This document shows, piece after piece, positions 27,161 through 34,537 of a DNA stretch of 47,095 bases (within the stretch, counting starts at the first letter, position 1; each line of letters opens with the position of its first letter). The DNA comes from Streptomyces sp. Root1304 (GTDB lineage: Bacteria; Actinomycetota; Actinomycetes; Streptomycetales; Streptomycetaceae), in contig NZ_LMEP01000011.1 of NCBI RefSeq assembly GCF_001426405.1, positions 1 to 47,095 on the forward strand, read 5' to 3'. The notes under the pieces are model-generated. The model worked only from the letters and a program-made list of their open reading frames with translations, ran no database searches and had not been told where the DNA came from. A program made the position numbers and the translations under genes.

Positions 27161-28174
27161 CTAGAAGTCCTCGTCGAGGTCCACCGAGCCCTCGACCGCC
27201 ACCTGGTAGGCGGACGGGCGGCGCTCGAAGAAGTTGGTCAGTTCCTGGACGCCCTGGAGCTCCATGAACGCGAACGGGTTCTCGGAGCCGAAGACCGGCG
27301 GGAAGCCGAGGCGAACGAGCCGCTGGTCGGCGACGCACTGGAGGTACTCGCGCATCGACTCGGTGTTCATGCCGGGCAGGCCGTCGCCGCACAGGTCGCG
27401 GCCGAACTGCAGCTCCGCCTCGACGGCCTCCTTCAGCATGTCGGTGACCTGCTGCTGGAGGGCGTCGTCGAAGAGCTCCGGCTCCTCCTTGCGGACGGTG
27501 TCCACGACCTCGAAGGCGAAGTTCATGTGCATCGTCTCGTCACGGAACACCCAGTTGGTGCCGGTGGCCAGGCCGTGCAGCAGCCCGCGGGACCGGAACC
27601 AGTAGACGTACGCGAAGGCGCCGTAGAAGAACAGGCCCTCGATGCACGCGGCGAAGCAGATCAGGTTCAGCAGGAAGCGGCGGCGGTCGGCGGCCGTCTC
27701 CAGGCGGTCGATCTTCTCGACCGAGTCCATCCAGCGGAAGCAGAACTGCGCCTTCTCGCGGATGGAGGGGATCTCCTCGACCGCGTCGAACGCGGCCGCG
27801 CGGTCGTGCGGGTCGGGCAGGTAGGTGTCCAGCAGCGTCAGATAGAACTGGACGTGCACCGCCTCCTCGAAGAGCTGACGGCTCAGGTACAGCCGCGCCT
27901 CCGGGGAGTTGATGTGCTTGTAGAGCGTCAGCACCAGGTTGTTGGAGACGATCGAGTCGCCCGTCGCGAAGAACGCGACCAGACGGCCGATCATGTGCTG
28001 CTCGGCCGGCGTCAGCTTGGCGAGGTCGGCGACGTCCGAGTGGAGGTCGACCTCCTCCACGGTCCAGGTGTTCTTGATGGCGTCGCGGTAGCGCTCGTAG
28101 AAGTCCGGGTAGCGCATCGGACGGAGGGTCAACTCGAAGCCCGGGTCCAGCAGGTTCTTGTCGTGGGAGCTCAT
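27161..28174 (-). CDS. nrdB: Class Ia ribonucleotide reductase, beta subunit
   Basis: A 337-residue radical-generating subunit from ATG 28174. Di-iron ligands and radical residue align with E. coli numbering minus 11: Asp73 (84), Glu104 (115), His107 (118) and Tyr111 (122) in LFEEAVHVQFY. A second ligand cluster is seen in DETMHMN. The start codon overlaps the nrdA stop (TAATG), so the subunits are made together. The C-terminal tail (VAVEGSVDLDEDF) should bind NrdA. No nrdS-like gene follows; def lies on the other strand. Confidence 0.96.
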   Translation of the reverse strand: MSSHDKNLLDPGFELTLRPMRYPDFYERYRDAIKNTWTVEEVDLHSDVADLAKLTPAEQHMIGRLVAFFATGDSIVSNNLVLTLYKHINSPEARLYLSRQLFEEAVHVQFYLTLLDTYLPDPHDRAAAFDAVEEIPSIREKAQFCFRWMDSVEKIDRLETAADRRRFLLNLICFAACIEGLFFYGAFAYVYWFRSRGLLHGLATGTNWVFRDETMHMNFAFEVVDTVRKEEPELFDDALQQQVTDMLKEAVEAELQFGRDLCGDGLPGMNTESMREYLQCVADQRLVRLGFPPVFGSENPFAFMELQGVQELTNFFERRPSAYQVAVEGSVDLDEDF

Positions 28175-30552
28175 TACTGGCAGGCCTCGCAGGACTCGGG
28201 GTTTTCCAGGGAGCAGGCGAGGGCGTCCGCGTCGGAGGCCGCCTGCTGGACGGGGATCGGGACGGCGGCCGGCGCCGACGCCTGCGCGGCGCGGGCGATC
28301 CGGGTCGCCGGGCGGGAGCGCAGGTAGTACGTCGTCTTCAGGCCCTGCTTCCAGGCGTACGCGTACATCGACGACAGCTTGCCGATCGTCGGCGTCTCCA
28401 GGAACAGGTTCAGCGACTGCGACTGGTCCAGGAACGGCGTACGGGCGGCAGCCATGTCGATCAGACCGCGCTGCGGGATCTCCCAGGCCGTCCGGTACAG
28501 CTCGCGGACCTCGGCCGGGACCCAGGTGAAGCCGGCCACCGAGCCGTTGGACTCGCGCAGCGCCTCACGGGTCTGCGCGTCCCACACGCCGAGCTTCTTC
28601 AGCTCGTCGACCAGGTACGAGTTGACCTGGAGGAACTCGCCGGACAGCGTCTCGCGCTTGAACAGGTTGGAGACCTGCGGCTCGATGCACTCGTAGACGC
28701 CCGCGATCGAGGCGATGGTCGCCGTCGGCGCGATGGCCAGGAGGAGGCTGTTGCGCATGCCGACCGCCGCGATCCGCTCGCGCAGCGCGGCCCAGCGCTC
28801 CGGCCAGTTGAGCTCCACGTCGTAGTGGTCGGGGTGCAGGACGCCGCGGGCGGTGCGGGTCTTGTCCCAGGCGGGGAGCGGGCCGCTGCGCTCGGCGAGG
28901 TCGGCGGAGGCCTCGTACGCCGCCAGCATGATCCGCTCGGAGATCTTCGTCGACAGCGCGCGCGCCTCGGCGGAGTCGAACGGCAGCTTCAGCTGGAAGA
29001 AGACGTCCTGGAGGCCCATGGCGCCCAGGCCGACCGGGCGCCAGCGGGCGTTGGAGCGGCCCGCCTGCTCGGTCGGGTAGAAGTTGATGTCGACGACGCG
29101 GTCGAGGAAGGTGACGGCGGTCCGGACGGTCTCGTCCAGGCGCTCCCAGTCGATGTCCGAACCGGCCACGAACGAGCCCAGGTTGACCGAGCCGAGGTTG
29201 CAGACGGCCGTCTCGCCGTCGTTCGTGACCTCGATGATCTCGGTGCAGAGGTTCGAGGAGTGGACGACGGTGCCGGGCTCGGCGGTCTGGTTGGCCGTCC
29301 GGTTCGAGGCGTCCTTGAAGGTCATCCAGCCGTTGCCGGTCTGGGCCAGGGTCCGCATCATCCGGCCGTACAGGTCGCGGGCCGGCATCGTCTTGCGGGC
29401 CAGGCCCGCCGCCTCGGCCTTGTGGTAGGCGGCGTCGAACTCCGCGCCGTACAGGTCGACCAGCTCGGGCACGTCCGCCGGGGAGAACAGCGACCACTCG
29501 CCGTCGGAGTTGACCCGGCGCATGAACTCGTCCGGGATCCAGTGCGCCAGGTTCAGGTTGTGCGTACGGCGCTGGTCCTCGCCGGTGTTGTCGCGGAGCT
29601 CCAGGAACTCCTCGATGTCCGCGTGCCAGGTCTCCAGGTAGACCGCGGCGGCGCCCTTGCGGCGGCCGCCCTGGTTCACGGCGGCGACGGAGGCGTCGAG
29701 GGTCTTCAGGAACGGCACGATGCCGTTGGAGTGCCCGTTGGTGCCGCGGATCAGCGAACCGCGGGCCCGGATGCGGGAGTACGAGAGGCCGATGCCGCCC
29801 GCGTGCTTCGAGAGCCGCGCGACCTGGTGGTAGCGGTCGTAGATGGAGTCCAGCTCGTCCTGCGGGGAGTCCAGCAGGTAGCAGGAGGACATCTGCGGGT
29901 GGCGGGTGCCGGAGTTGAAGAGCGTGGGGGAGGACGGCAGGTAGTCCAGGCGGCTCATCAGGCCGTACAGCGCGCCGACCTCGTCCAGCGCGCGGACCGA
30001 GTCGTCCTCGGCGAGACCGCAGGCGACGCGGAGCATGAAGTGCTGCGGGGTCTCGATCACCTTGCGGGTGATCGGGTGACGCAGCAGGTAGCGCGAGTAG
30101 AGGGTGCGCAGACCGAAGTAGCCGAAGCGGTCGTCGCCGGCCGGGTCGATCGTCGCGTCGAGCCGGTCCGCGTGCAGCGCGACGAAGTCGGCGGTGCGGT
30201 CGGCGATCAGGCCCTCGCGGTGACCGACGGCCACGGAGGCGGAGAAGGCGACGGCGCCCTGGCCGGCCGCCTCGTCGGCGATCGTGATCGTCAGGAGCCG
30301 GGCGGCGAGCCGGGAGTACGCCGGGTCCTCGGCGATCAGGCCCGCGGCCGCCTCGGTGGCCAGTTCGCGCAGCTCCGCCTCGTCCGCGACGGCGCTGCGG
30401 CCGCGGAGCGCGGCGGCGGCGACCTTGCCGGGGTCGGTGTCGGGGAGATCGGCGGTGAGGTCGGTCAGGGTCCGCAGCAGCACGGTCCCGGGGCCGTCGC
30501 TCTCGACCGCGGAAGCCTCGGCGGTCGCCGGATCGGCGGGCGCGATGGTCAC
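28174..30552 (-). CDS. nrdA: Class Ia ribonucleotide reductase, alpha subunit
   Basis: A 792-residue catalytic subunit from GTG 30552 (GGGAG upstream). It reduces ribonucleoside diphosphates to deoxy forms. Active-site cysteines are visible: MSSCYLLDSPQDE, HSSNLCTEI, and the C-terminal shuttle pair Cys788-x2-Cys791 (ESCEACQ). LPSSPTLFNSGT and MGLQDVFFQL are family blocks. The first 60 residues do not show the VxKRxG signature of an ATP cone, so allosteric shut-off by dATP may be weak or absent. Expression should be controlled by the upstream cobalamin riboswitch and NrdR boxes. Confidence 0.96.
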   Translation of the reverse strand: MTIAPADPATAEASAVESDGPGTVLLRTLTDLTADLPDTDPGKVAAAALRGRSAVADEAELRELATEAAAGLIAEDPAYSRLAARLLTITIADEAAGQGAVAFSASVAVGHREGLIADRTADFVALHADRLDATIDPAGDDRFGYFGLRTLYSRYLLRHPITRKVIETPQHFMLRVACGLAEDDSVRALDEVGALYGLMSRLDYLPSSPTLFNSGTRHPQMSSCYLLDSPQDELDSIYDRYHQVARLSKHAGGIGLSYSRIRARGSLIRGTNGHSNGIVPFLKTLDASVAAVNQGGRRKGAAAVYLETWHADIEEFLELRDNTGEDQRRTHNLNLAHWIPDEFMRRVNSDGEWSLFSPADVPELVDLYGAEFDAAYHKAEAAGLARKTMPARDLYGRMMRTLAQTGNGWMTFKDASNRTANQTAEPGTVVHSSNLCTEIIEVTNDGETAVCNLGSVNLGSFVAGSDIDWERLDETVRTAVTFLDRVVDINFYPTEQAGRSNARWRPVGLGAMGLQDVFFQLKLPFDSAEARALSTKISERIMLAAYEASADLAERSGPLPAWDKTRTARGVLHPDHYDVELNWPERWAALRERIAAVGMRNSLLLAIAPTATIASIAGVYECIEPQVSNLFKRETLSGEFLQVNSYLVDELKKLGVWDAQTREALRESNGSVAGFTWVPAEVRELYRTAWEIPQRGLIDMAAARTPFLDQSQSLNLFLETPTIGKLSSMYAYAWKQGLKTTYYLRSRPATRIARAAQASAPAAVPIPVQQAASDADALACSLENPESCEACQ

Positions 30553-30608
30553 GTGGGGGCTCTCCCTCGCTCGGCTCGGGGCCGCGGCGGGGGAAGGCGG
30601 GCAGGCGG

Positions 30609-30628
30609 GCACCCGTACGCGCGGGTGC
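30609..30628 (-). promoter_or_regulatory. Hairpin in the nrdAB leader (possible expression platform)
   Basis: GCACCCG (30609-30615) pairs with CGGGTGC (30622-30628). It lies between the aptamer and the nrdA start, so it could be the switching terminator or a stem that controls ribosome access. No T-tract follows. Confidence 0.4.
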
Positions 30629-30695
30629 GCCGCGTCCACCGGCCCACTCCGCGAGGCCCGGACGTCTGTGGCACCCGGAACGGACGGACCGGGCG

Positions 30696-30806
30696 CGCTG
30701 TCGTCAGGTCCTCGGACTCACGTCGTACGGATCAGTCGAATCCGCATGAAGCACACCGTTGCGGGACAGTTCCGGATTCGCGCCGGATTCCCCTGCGTCG
30801 ACAGCG
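30696..30806 (-). promoter_or_regulatory. Cobalamin (B12) riboswitch aptamer upstream of nrdAB
   Basis: Read on the minus strand, the core shows GGGAATCCGGCGCGAATCC, then GGAACTGTCCCGCAACGGTG, then GAGTCCGAGGACCTG: the conserved blocks of a cobalamin aptamer in the right order. The closing stem P1 is also present: CGCTGTCG (30806-30799) pairs with CGACAGCG (30703-30696). In Streptomyces, adenosylcobalamin represses the class Ia nrd operon through such a switch, so the B12-dependent class II enzyme is used when B12 is available. About 143 bases separate it from the nrdA start. Confidence 0.92.
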
Positions 30807-30812
30807 AGGACG

Positions 30813-30860
30813 AGCATACATGTGGGGGGCGCCGCTCGTGGCACCCCCCACATGTTGTGT
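30813..30860 (-). promoter_or_regulatory. Paired NrdR-type boxes and -10 region of nrdAB
   Basis: Two ACATGT cores, at 30818-30823 and 30850-30855, are 32 bp apart centre to centre, the spacing expected of tandem NrdR boxes. They lie inside a perfect 12-bp inverted repeat (ACATGTGGGGGG with CCCCCCACATGT). A TATGCT -10 (30818-30813, minus strand) overlaps the proximal box and would start transcription near 30806, the first base of the aptamer's P1. The same repeat could also act as a terminator for the upstream GNAT gene. Confidence 0.6.
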
Positions 30861-30871
30861 CGGTCCCGGGC

Positions 30872-31372
30872 TCAGAACTCCAGGGCGTAGGTCCGCAGAC
30901 GGTGGTCGGGGATCGGCTCCCAGTCCCGCTCGGGGGTGCGGACGAAGCCCATCCGCTCGTAGATCCGGTGCGCCGAGACCATCTTCGCGTCCGTGGAGAG
31001 CACGATCCGCGCGCACTCCGGCAGCGCCCGCGCCCGGTCCACACAGGCGCGGACGAGGGCCTCGCCGACACCCCTGCCGCGGGCCGCGGGAGCGACCACC
31101 AGCATCCGGAACTCGGCCTCGCCGGGGACCGCGATGTCCGCCCAGGTGGTGCCCCCGAGGGCGAAGGTCACCCCGCCGATGATCCCGTCCTCCGTGTCGG
31201 CGGCGACGAGCACCTCGCTCTCGCGCGCCCGCCTGGCGGTGTCGCGGAGCACGTCGAGGTAGAAGTCGTCCTCCCCGTGCAGCAGCAGTCCGTCGTTCAG
31301 ATAGGTCAGCCCGGTGAGGTCACCGAGCTCCTCGTACTCCTCGGGCCGTACCGCCCTGATCGTGAAGTCCAT
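30872..31372 (-). CDS. GNAT-family N-acetyltransferase
   Basis: A 166-residue protein from ATG 31372. The acetyl-CoA loop is seen as LVVAPAARGRGVGEALVRAC, preceded by EAEFRM and followed by ARIVLSTDAKMVSAHRIYERMGFV, the usual C-terminal half of the GNAT fold. The substrate is unknown. A longer frame to 31435 would run into the terminator stem and was rejected. A short hairpin (GTGTGCC/GGCACAC, 31381-31400) lies just upstream of its start. Confidence 0.9.
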   Translation of the reverse strand: MDFTIRAVRPEEYEELGDLTGLTYLNDGLLLHGEDDFYLDVLRDTARRARESEVLVAADTEDGIIGGVTFALGGTTWADIAVPGEAEFRMLVVAPAARGRGVGEALVRACVDRARALPECARIVLSTDAKMVSAHRIYERMGFVRTPERDWEPIPDHRLRTYALEF

Positions 31373-31403
31373 GACGGTCAGTGTGCCTCGGGGGGCACAC
31401 GGA

Positions 31404-31432
31404 AAGGGGCCCGGGATCTTCCCGGGCCCCTT
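31404..31432 (-). terminator. Terminator after the SSS permease gene
   Basis: A 12-bp perfect stem (AAGGGGCCCGGG, 31404-31415, with CCCGGGCCCCTT, 31421-31432), 17 bp past the permease stop. Confidence 0.88.
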
Positions 31433-31448
31433 CACGTGCGTGCGTGGG

Positions 31449-33071
31449 TCAGTGCGCCCCGGCGCCGACCGGCGGGAGGTCCTTGACGCCCGCGTCGCCG
31501 CGGTCCGCCGTGTAGTCCGAGGGGGAGGTCTCGTCGACGCCCTCGGGGGCCTTGACGGCCTTGAGGACGAAGGTGAGGACGACCGTGACGACCACGTTCA
31601 GGACGAAGGCGGTGAGGCCGATGTAGCCGATCTCGCCGATGCCCGGGATCTCCGCGGAGGAGCCGCCGAAGTGCTTCTGGGTCGGGCTGGCGACGCCGTA
31701 CGCGGCGACCGTGCCGTAGACCATGCCGACGGCCCAGCCGGCGAGCAGCGCCCAGCGGTGGAACCAGCGGGTGAACAGGCCGCCGACCAGGGCCGGGAAG
31801 GTCTGCAGGATCCAGATGCCGCCGAGCAGCTGGAAGTTGATCGCGACCGTCTTGTCCATGGTGAGGACGAAGACCAGCGCGCCGACCTTCACCAGGAGGG
31901 AGACCAGCTTGGAGACCTTGGTCTCCTGGGCCGGGGTGGCGTCCGGTTTGATGAAGTCCTTGTAGATGTTGCGGGTGAAGAGGTTGGCCGCGGCGATCGA
32001 CATGATCGCGGCCGGGACGAGCGCGCCGATGCCGATCGCGGCGAAGGCGACGCCCGCGAACCAGTCCGGGAACATCGTCTCGAACAGCTGCGGGATCGCG
32101 AGCTGGCCGTTCTTCACCTTGATCCCGGCGGCGATGGCCATGAAGCCGAGCAGCGCGAGCAGACCCAGCATCAGCGAGTACAGCGGCAGGATCGTGGTGT
32201 TGCGGCGGATGACCTCGCGGCTCTTCGACGACAGCGTCGCCGTGATCGAGTGCGGGTACATGAACAGCGCGAGCGCCGAGCCGAGCGCCAGCGTCGCGTA
32301 CGTCCACTGGCCGGCCTCGCCCGGGACGAGCGAGCCGCGCGGCTTGCCGGTCGCCGGGTTGGTCTGCGCGTACGCCTCGCCCGCCTTGGCGAAGATCTCG
32401 TCGAAGCCGCCCAGCTTGATCGGGATGTAGATGATCGCCACCGCGATGACGATGTAGATCAGGGTGTCCTTGACGAAGGCGATGAGCGCCGGGGCGCGCA
32501 GGCCCGAGGAGTACGTGTACGCCGCGAGCACGCCGAACGCGAGCAGCAGCGGCAGGTCCTTGACGAACCAGTGGGTGTTCTCGCCGCCGCCGACGCCCAT
32601 CACGTCCAGGACGGCCTGGATGCCGACCAGCTGGAGCGCGATGTACGGCATGGTGGCGAGGATGCCGGTGACGGCGACCGCCAGCGACAGGCCCTTGGAG
32701 CCGAAGCGGCCGCGGACGAAGTCCGAGGTGGTGACGTACCCGTGCTTGTGCGAGACCGACCACAGACGCGGCAGGAAGGTGAAGATCAGCGGGTAGACCA
32801 GGATCGTGTACGGCACGGCGAAGAAGCCGGCCGCGCCCGCCGCGTAGATGGCCGCGGGGACGGCGACGAAGGTGTACGCGGTGTAGAGGTCGCCGCCCAG
32901 CAGGAACCAGGTGACCCAGGTGCCGAACGACCGTCCGCCCAGGCCCCATTCGTCGAGGCTCTGCTCGTTGTCGGCCCTGCGCCAGCGCGCGGCCAGGAAG
33001 CCCATGACCGTGACGGCCACGAAGAAGAAGACGAAGACGCCGAGCGCCACGCCGTTCACGCCGTCCTTCAT
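31449..33071 (-). CDS. Sodium/solute symporter, MctP-like monocarboxylate permease
   Basis: A 540-residue SSS-family transporter from ATG 33071 with about 13 membrane helices. Family features include the N-terminal GVFVFFFVAVTVMGFLAARW, DEWGLGGRSFGTWVTWFLLG, and GYVTTSDFVRGRFGS. It resembles monocarboxylate permeases (pyruvate, lactate, acetate or similar acids). It is coupled by ATGA overlap to an upstream DUF3311 gene, the standard partner of this type. A strong terminator follows. Substrate is inferred from family only. Confidence 0.88.
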   Translation of the reverse strand: MKDGVNGVALGVFVFFFVAVTVMGFLAARWRRADNEQSLDEWGLGGRSFGTWVTWFLLGGDLYTAYTFVAVPAAIYAAGAAGFFAVPYTILVYPLIFTFLPRLWSVSHKHGYVTTSDFVRGRFGSKGLSLAVAVTGILATMPYIALQLVGIQAVLDVMGVGGGENTHWFVKDLPLLLAFGVLAAYTYSSGLRAPALIAFVKDTLIYIVIAVAIIYIPIKLGGFDEIFAKAGEAYAQTNPATGKPRGSLVPGEAGQWTYATLALGSALALFMYPHSITATLSSKSREVIRRNTTILPLYSLMLGLLALLGFMAIAAGIKVKNGQLAIPQLFETMFPDWFAGVAFAAIGIGALVPAAIMSIAAANLFTRNIYKDFIKPDATPAQETKVSKLVSLLVKVGALVFVLTMDKTVAINFQLLGGIWILQTFPALVGGLFTRWFHRWALLAGWAVGMVYGTVAAYGVASPTQKHFGGSSAEIPGIGEIGYIGLTAFVLNVVVTVVLTFVLKAVKAPEGVDETSPSDYTADRGDAGVKDLPPVGAGAH

Positions 33072-33340
33072 CGCGCGTCACCTCCCTTGCGGGCACGCTG
33101 GTCCAGCTGCCACAGCTTGTAAGCGATCATGGTGAGCGCGGTCGAGATGAGCACCCAGAGCATCTGGTACCAGTAGAAGAACGGGATGCCGATGAAGAGC
33201 GGCTCGGTCTTGGCGTAGGAGCCCACCCAGAGCATCGCCACGATCGGTGCGATCAGGCAGAGTGCGATCACCACCCTCATGGGGGTGATGGTGGGTTGTC
33301 TCCCTTGTGTCGCTTCTGGCGCGTCTGGTGTGTCCGGCAT
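33068..33340 (-). CDS. DUF3311 small membrane protein, permease partner
   Basis: A 90-residue protein from ATG 33340 with two membrane helices (MRVVIALCLIAPIVAMLWV and YWYQMLWVLISTALTMIAY) and the GIPFFYWYQM motif of DUF3311. Such proteins are encoded just before SSS monocarboxylate permeases and probably act as an accessory subunit. Its stop overlaps the permease start. Confidence 0.88.
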   Translation of the reverse strand: MPDTPDAPEATQGRQPTITPMRVVIALCLIAPIVAMLWVGSYAKTEPLFIGIPFFYWYQMLWVLISTALTMIAYKLWQLDQRARKGGDAR

Positions 33341-33395
33341 GGCGATTCCGTCCCCTCGCTGATCACCTCGGTAATGCTGGGGAAATCTAGGGGAC

Positions 33396-33415
33396 GGTTC
33401 CCGCTCCACGGAACC
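33396..33415. promoter_or_regulatory. Inverted repeat at the DUF3311-permease promoter
   Basis: GGTTCC (33396-33401) and GGAACC (33410-33415) are separated by eight bases. A TAGATT -10 (minus strand, 33389-33384) lies just downstream, so the repeat covers the -35/spacer region. It is a candidate operator for the adjacent LuxR-type regulator or another factor. Confidence 0.5.
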
Positions 33416-33456
33416 CCTGTCCGCATAACGGAAGTGATTCATCATCGGCTCCGGCC

Positions 33457-34440
33457 TCAGAGCCAGCCTTCCTTGGCGGCCCGCACACCCGCCTCGAAAC
33501 GGCTGCGCGCGCCGAGCCGGTTCATCAGTTCCGAGCTCATCCGGCGCACGGTCCGCAGGGAGACCCCGAGGCGTCGGGCGGCGATGTCGTCGGTGCAGCC
33601 GATACCGAGGAGCATCAGCAACTCCCGTTCCTGCGGGGAGAGGTCGTGCTCGTCGCGGCGCGGGGCCTCGCCGAAGGGGGTGCCGGCGTCCCACAGCCGG
33701 TCGAAGAGCACCACGAGCGCGTGGACCAGGCCGGGGCTGCGGACTTCGAGGGCGCCCGCGCGGCCGTCCTCGGGGTCGACCGGGACGAGCGCGGCCTCGC
33801 GGTCCACGATCACCATGAGCATCGGGACCACGGGCACGGTCCTGGCCGCGCCGCCGAGGTCGCAGTACCAGCGCACGTACTCGACGGTCGGGGGGTCGTT
33901 GCGGAAGCTCTCCTGGTAGATCGACCGGATCTTCACGCCGCGTTCCAGGGCGAGTTGGTCGAGCGGCTGGCTGGCGTCCATGGTGTCGGGCAGCTGGGCG
34001 CCGCCGGGGAGCAGCGAGAGGCACTCGGTGCGGGCGTTCGCGGCGAGGTCCTCCAGGCGTTCGCGGACCTGGTCGAGGCCGGTGATGCGGTCCACGAGGT
34101 CGTGCCGGACGCCCGGTTCGGGGCAGTCCGCGTACGAGGCGAGGATGCCGGCGACGGCCCGGCCCGCCTGCTCGACCTGGCGTTTGCGCTTGCTCAGCTC
34201 GGCCTCGGCGCGGGAGAGCAGGAAGGAGAAGCCGACGTCCGGGTTGAAGGGTTCGACCTCACCGGAGGAGTCGTCCATGAGGACGAGCTTGAGGTCCGCG
34301 AGACAGGCGAGCGCCTCGCGGACCTCGGGTTCGGGACGGCCGAGATGGGCCGACATCTCCGTCACGTCGTACTCGGGCCGCTCCAGGAGCAGGCGGTAGA
34401 CGGTCTCCGTCGACTCCTTTATGCCGAGCGCCTCCAGCAT
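33457..34440 (-). CDS. LuxR-type (GerE) helix-turn-helix regulator with TrmB-like N-terminus
   Basis: A 327-residue protein from ATG 34440 with GGGGGAG upstream. The N-terminal 70 residues resemble a TrmB/MarR-type winged helix (STETVYRLLLERPEYDVTEMSAHLG). The centre (about 100-250) is a PLD-like or ligand domain common in actinobacterial regulators of this type (TECLSLLPGG, GVKIRSIYQES). The C-terminus is a LuxR helix-turn-helix: LSPQERELLMLLGIG, then DDIAARRLGVSLRTVRRM. It lies upstream of the permease operon on the same strand and may control it. Confidence 0.87.
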   Translation of the reverse strand: MLEALGIKESTETVYRLLLERPEYDVTEMSAHLGRPEPEVREALACLADLKLVLMDDSSGEVEPFNPDVGFSFLLSRAEAELSKRKRQVEQAGRAVAGILASYADCPEPGVRHDLVDRITGLDQVRERLEDLAANARTECLSLLPGGAQLPDTMDASQPLDQLALERGVKIRSIYQESFRNDPPTVEYVRWYCDLGGAARTVPVVPMLMVIVDREAALVPVDPEDGRAGALEVRSPGLVHALVVLFDRLWDAGTPFGEAPRRDEHDLSPQERELLMLLGIGCTDDIAARRLGVSLRTVRRMSSELMNRLGARSRFEAGVRAAKEGWL

Positions 34441-34527
34441 CCGGTATCTCCCCCTCGTCACGTTCCGTCGCACGACCGGTCGCATTCGTGATCGCGGTCG
34501 TCGATGCTAAGCGGGAGGACCTGTCTA

Positions 34528-34537
34528 GGTCTAGACC
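34528..34537. promoter_or_regulatory. Palindrome GGTCTAGACC, DasR-like (dre) candidate
   Basis: A perfect 10-bp palindrome matching the core of the DasR operator (ACTGGTCTAGACCACT), with TGGTCTAGACC intact on the minus strand and about 12 of 16 positions agreeing. It overlaps the stop codon of the MMPL gene and sits 18 bp upstream of a TAGCAT -10 (34509-34504, minus) for the LuxR-type gene, that is over its -35. Confidence 0.5.

Noticed and set aside
30776..30793. GGGAAT followed 19 bases later by GTC on the minus strand, like a SigR promoter for nrdAB
   Set aside because: The GGGAAT and the following bases are the conserved core of the cobalamin aptamer, and the spacing is off by one.
30818..30855. 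The 12-bp inverted repeat as simply the GNAT terminator
   Set aside because: Possible as a second role, but the ACATGT cores, their spacing and the overlapping -10 fit NrdR boxes better.
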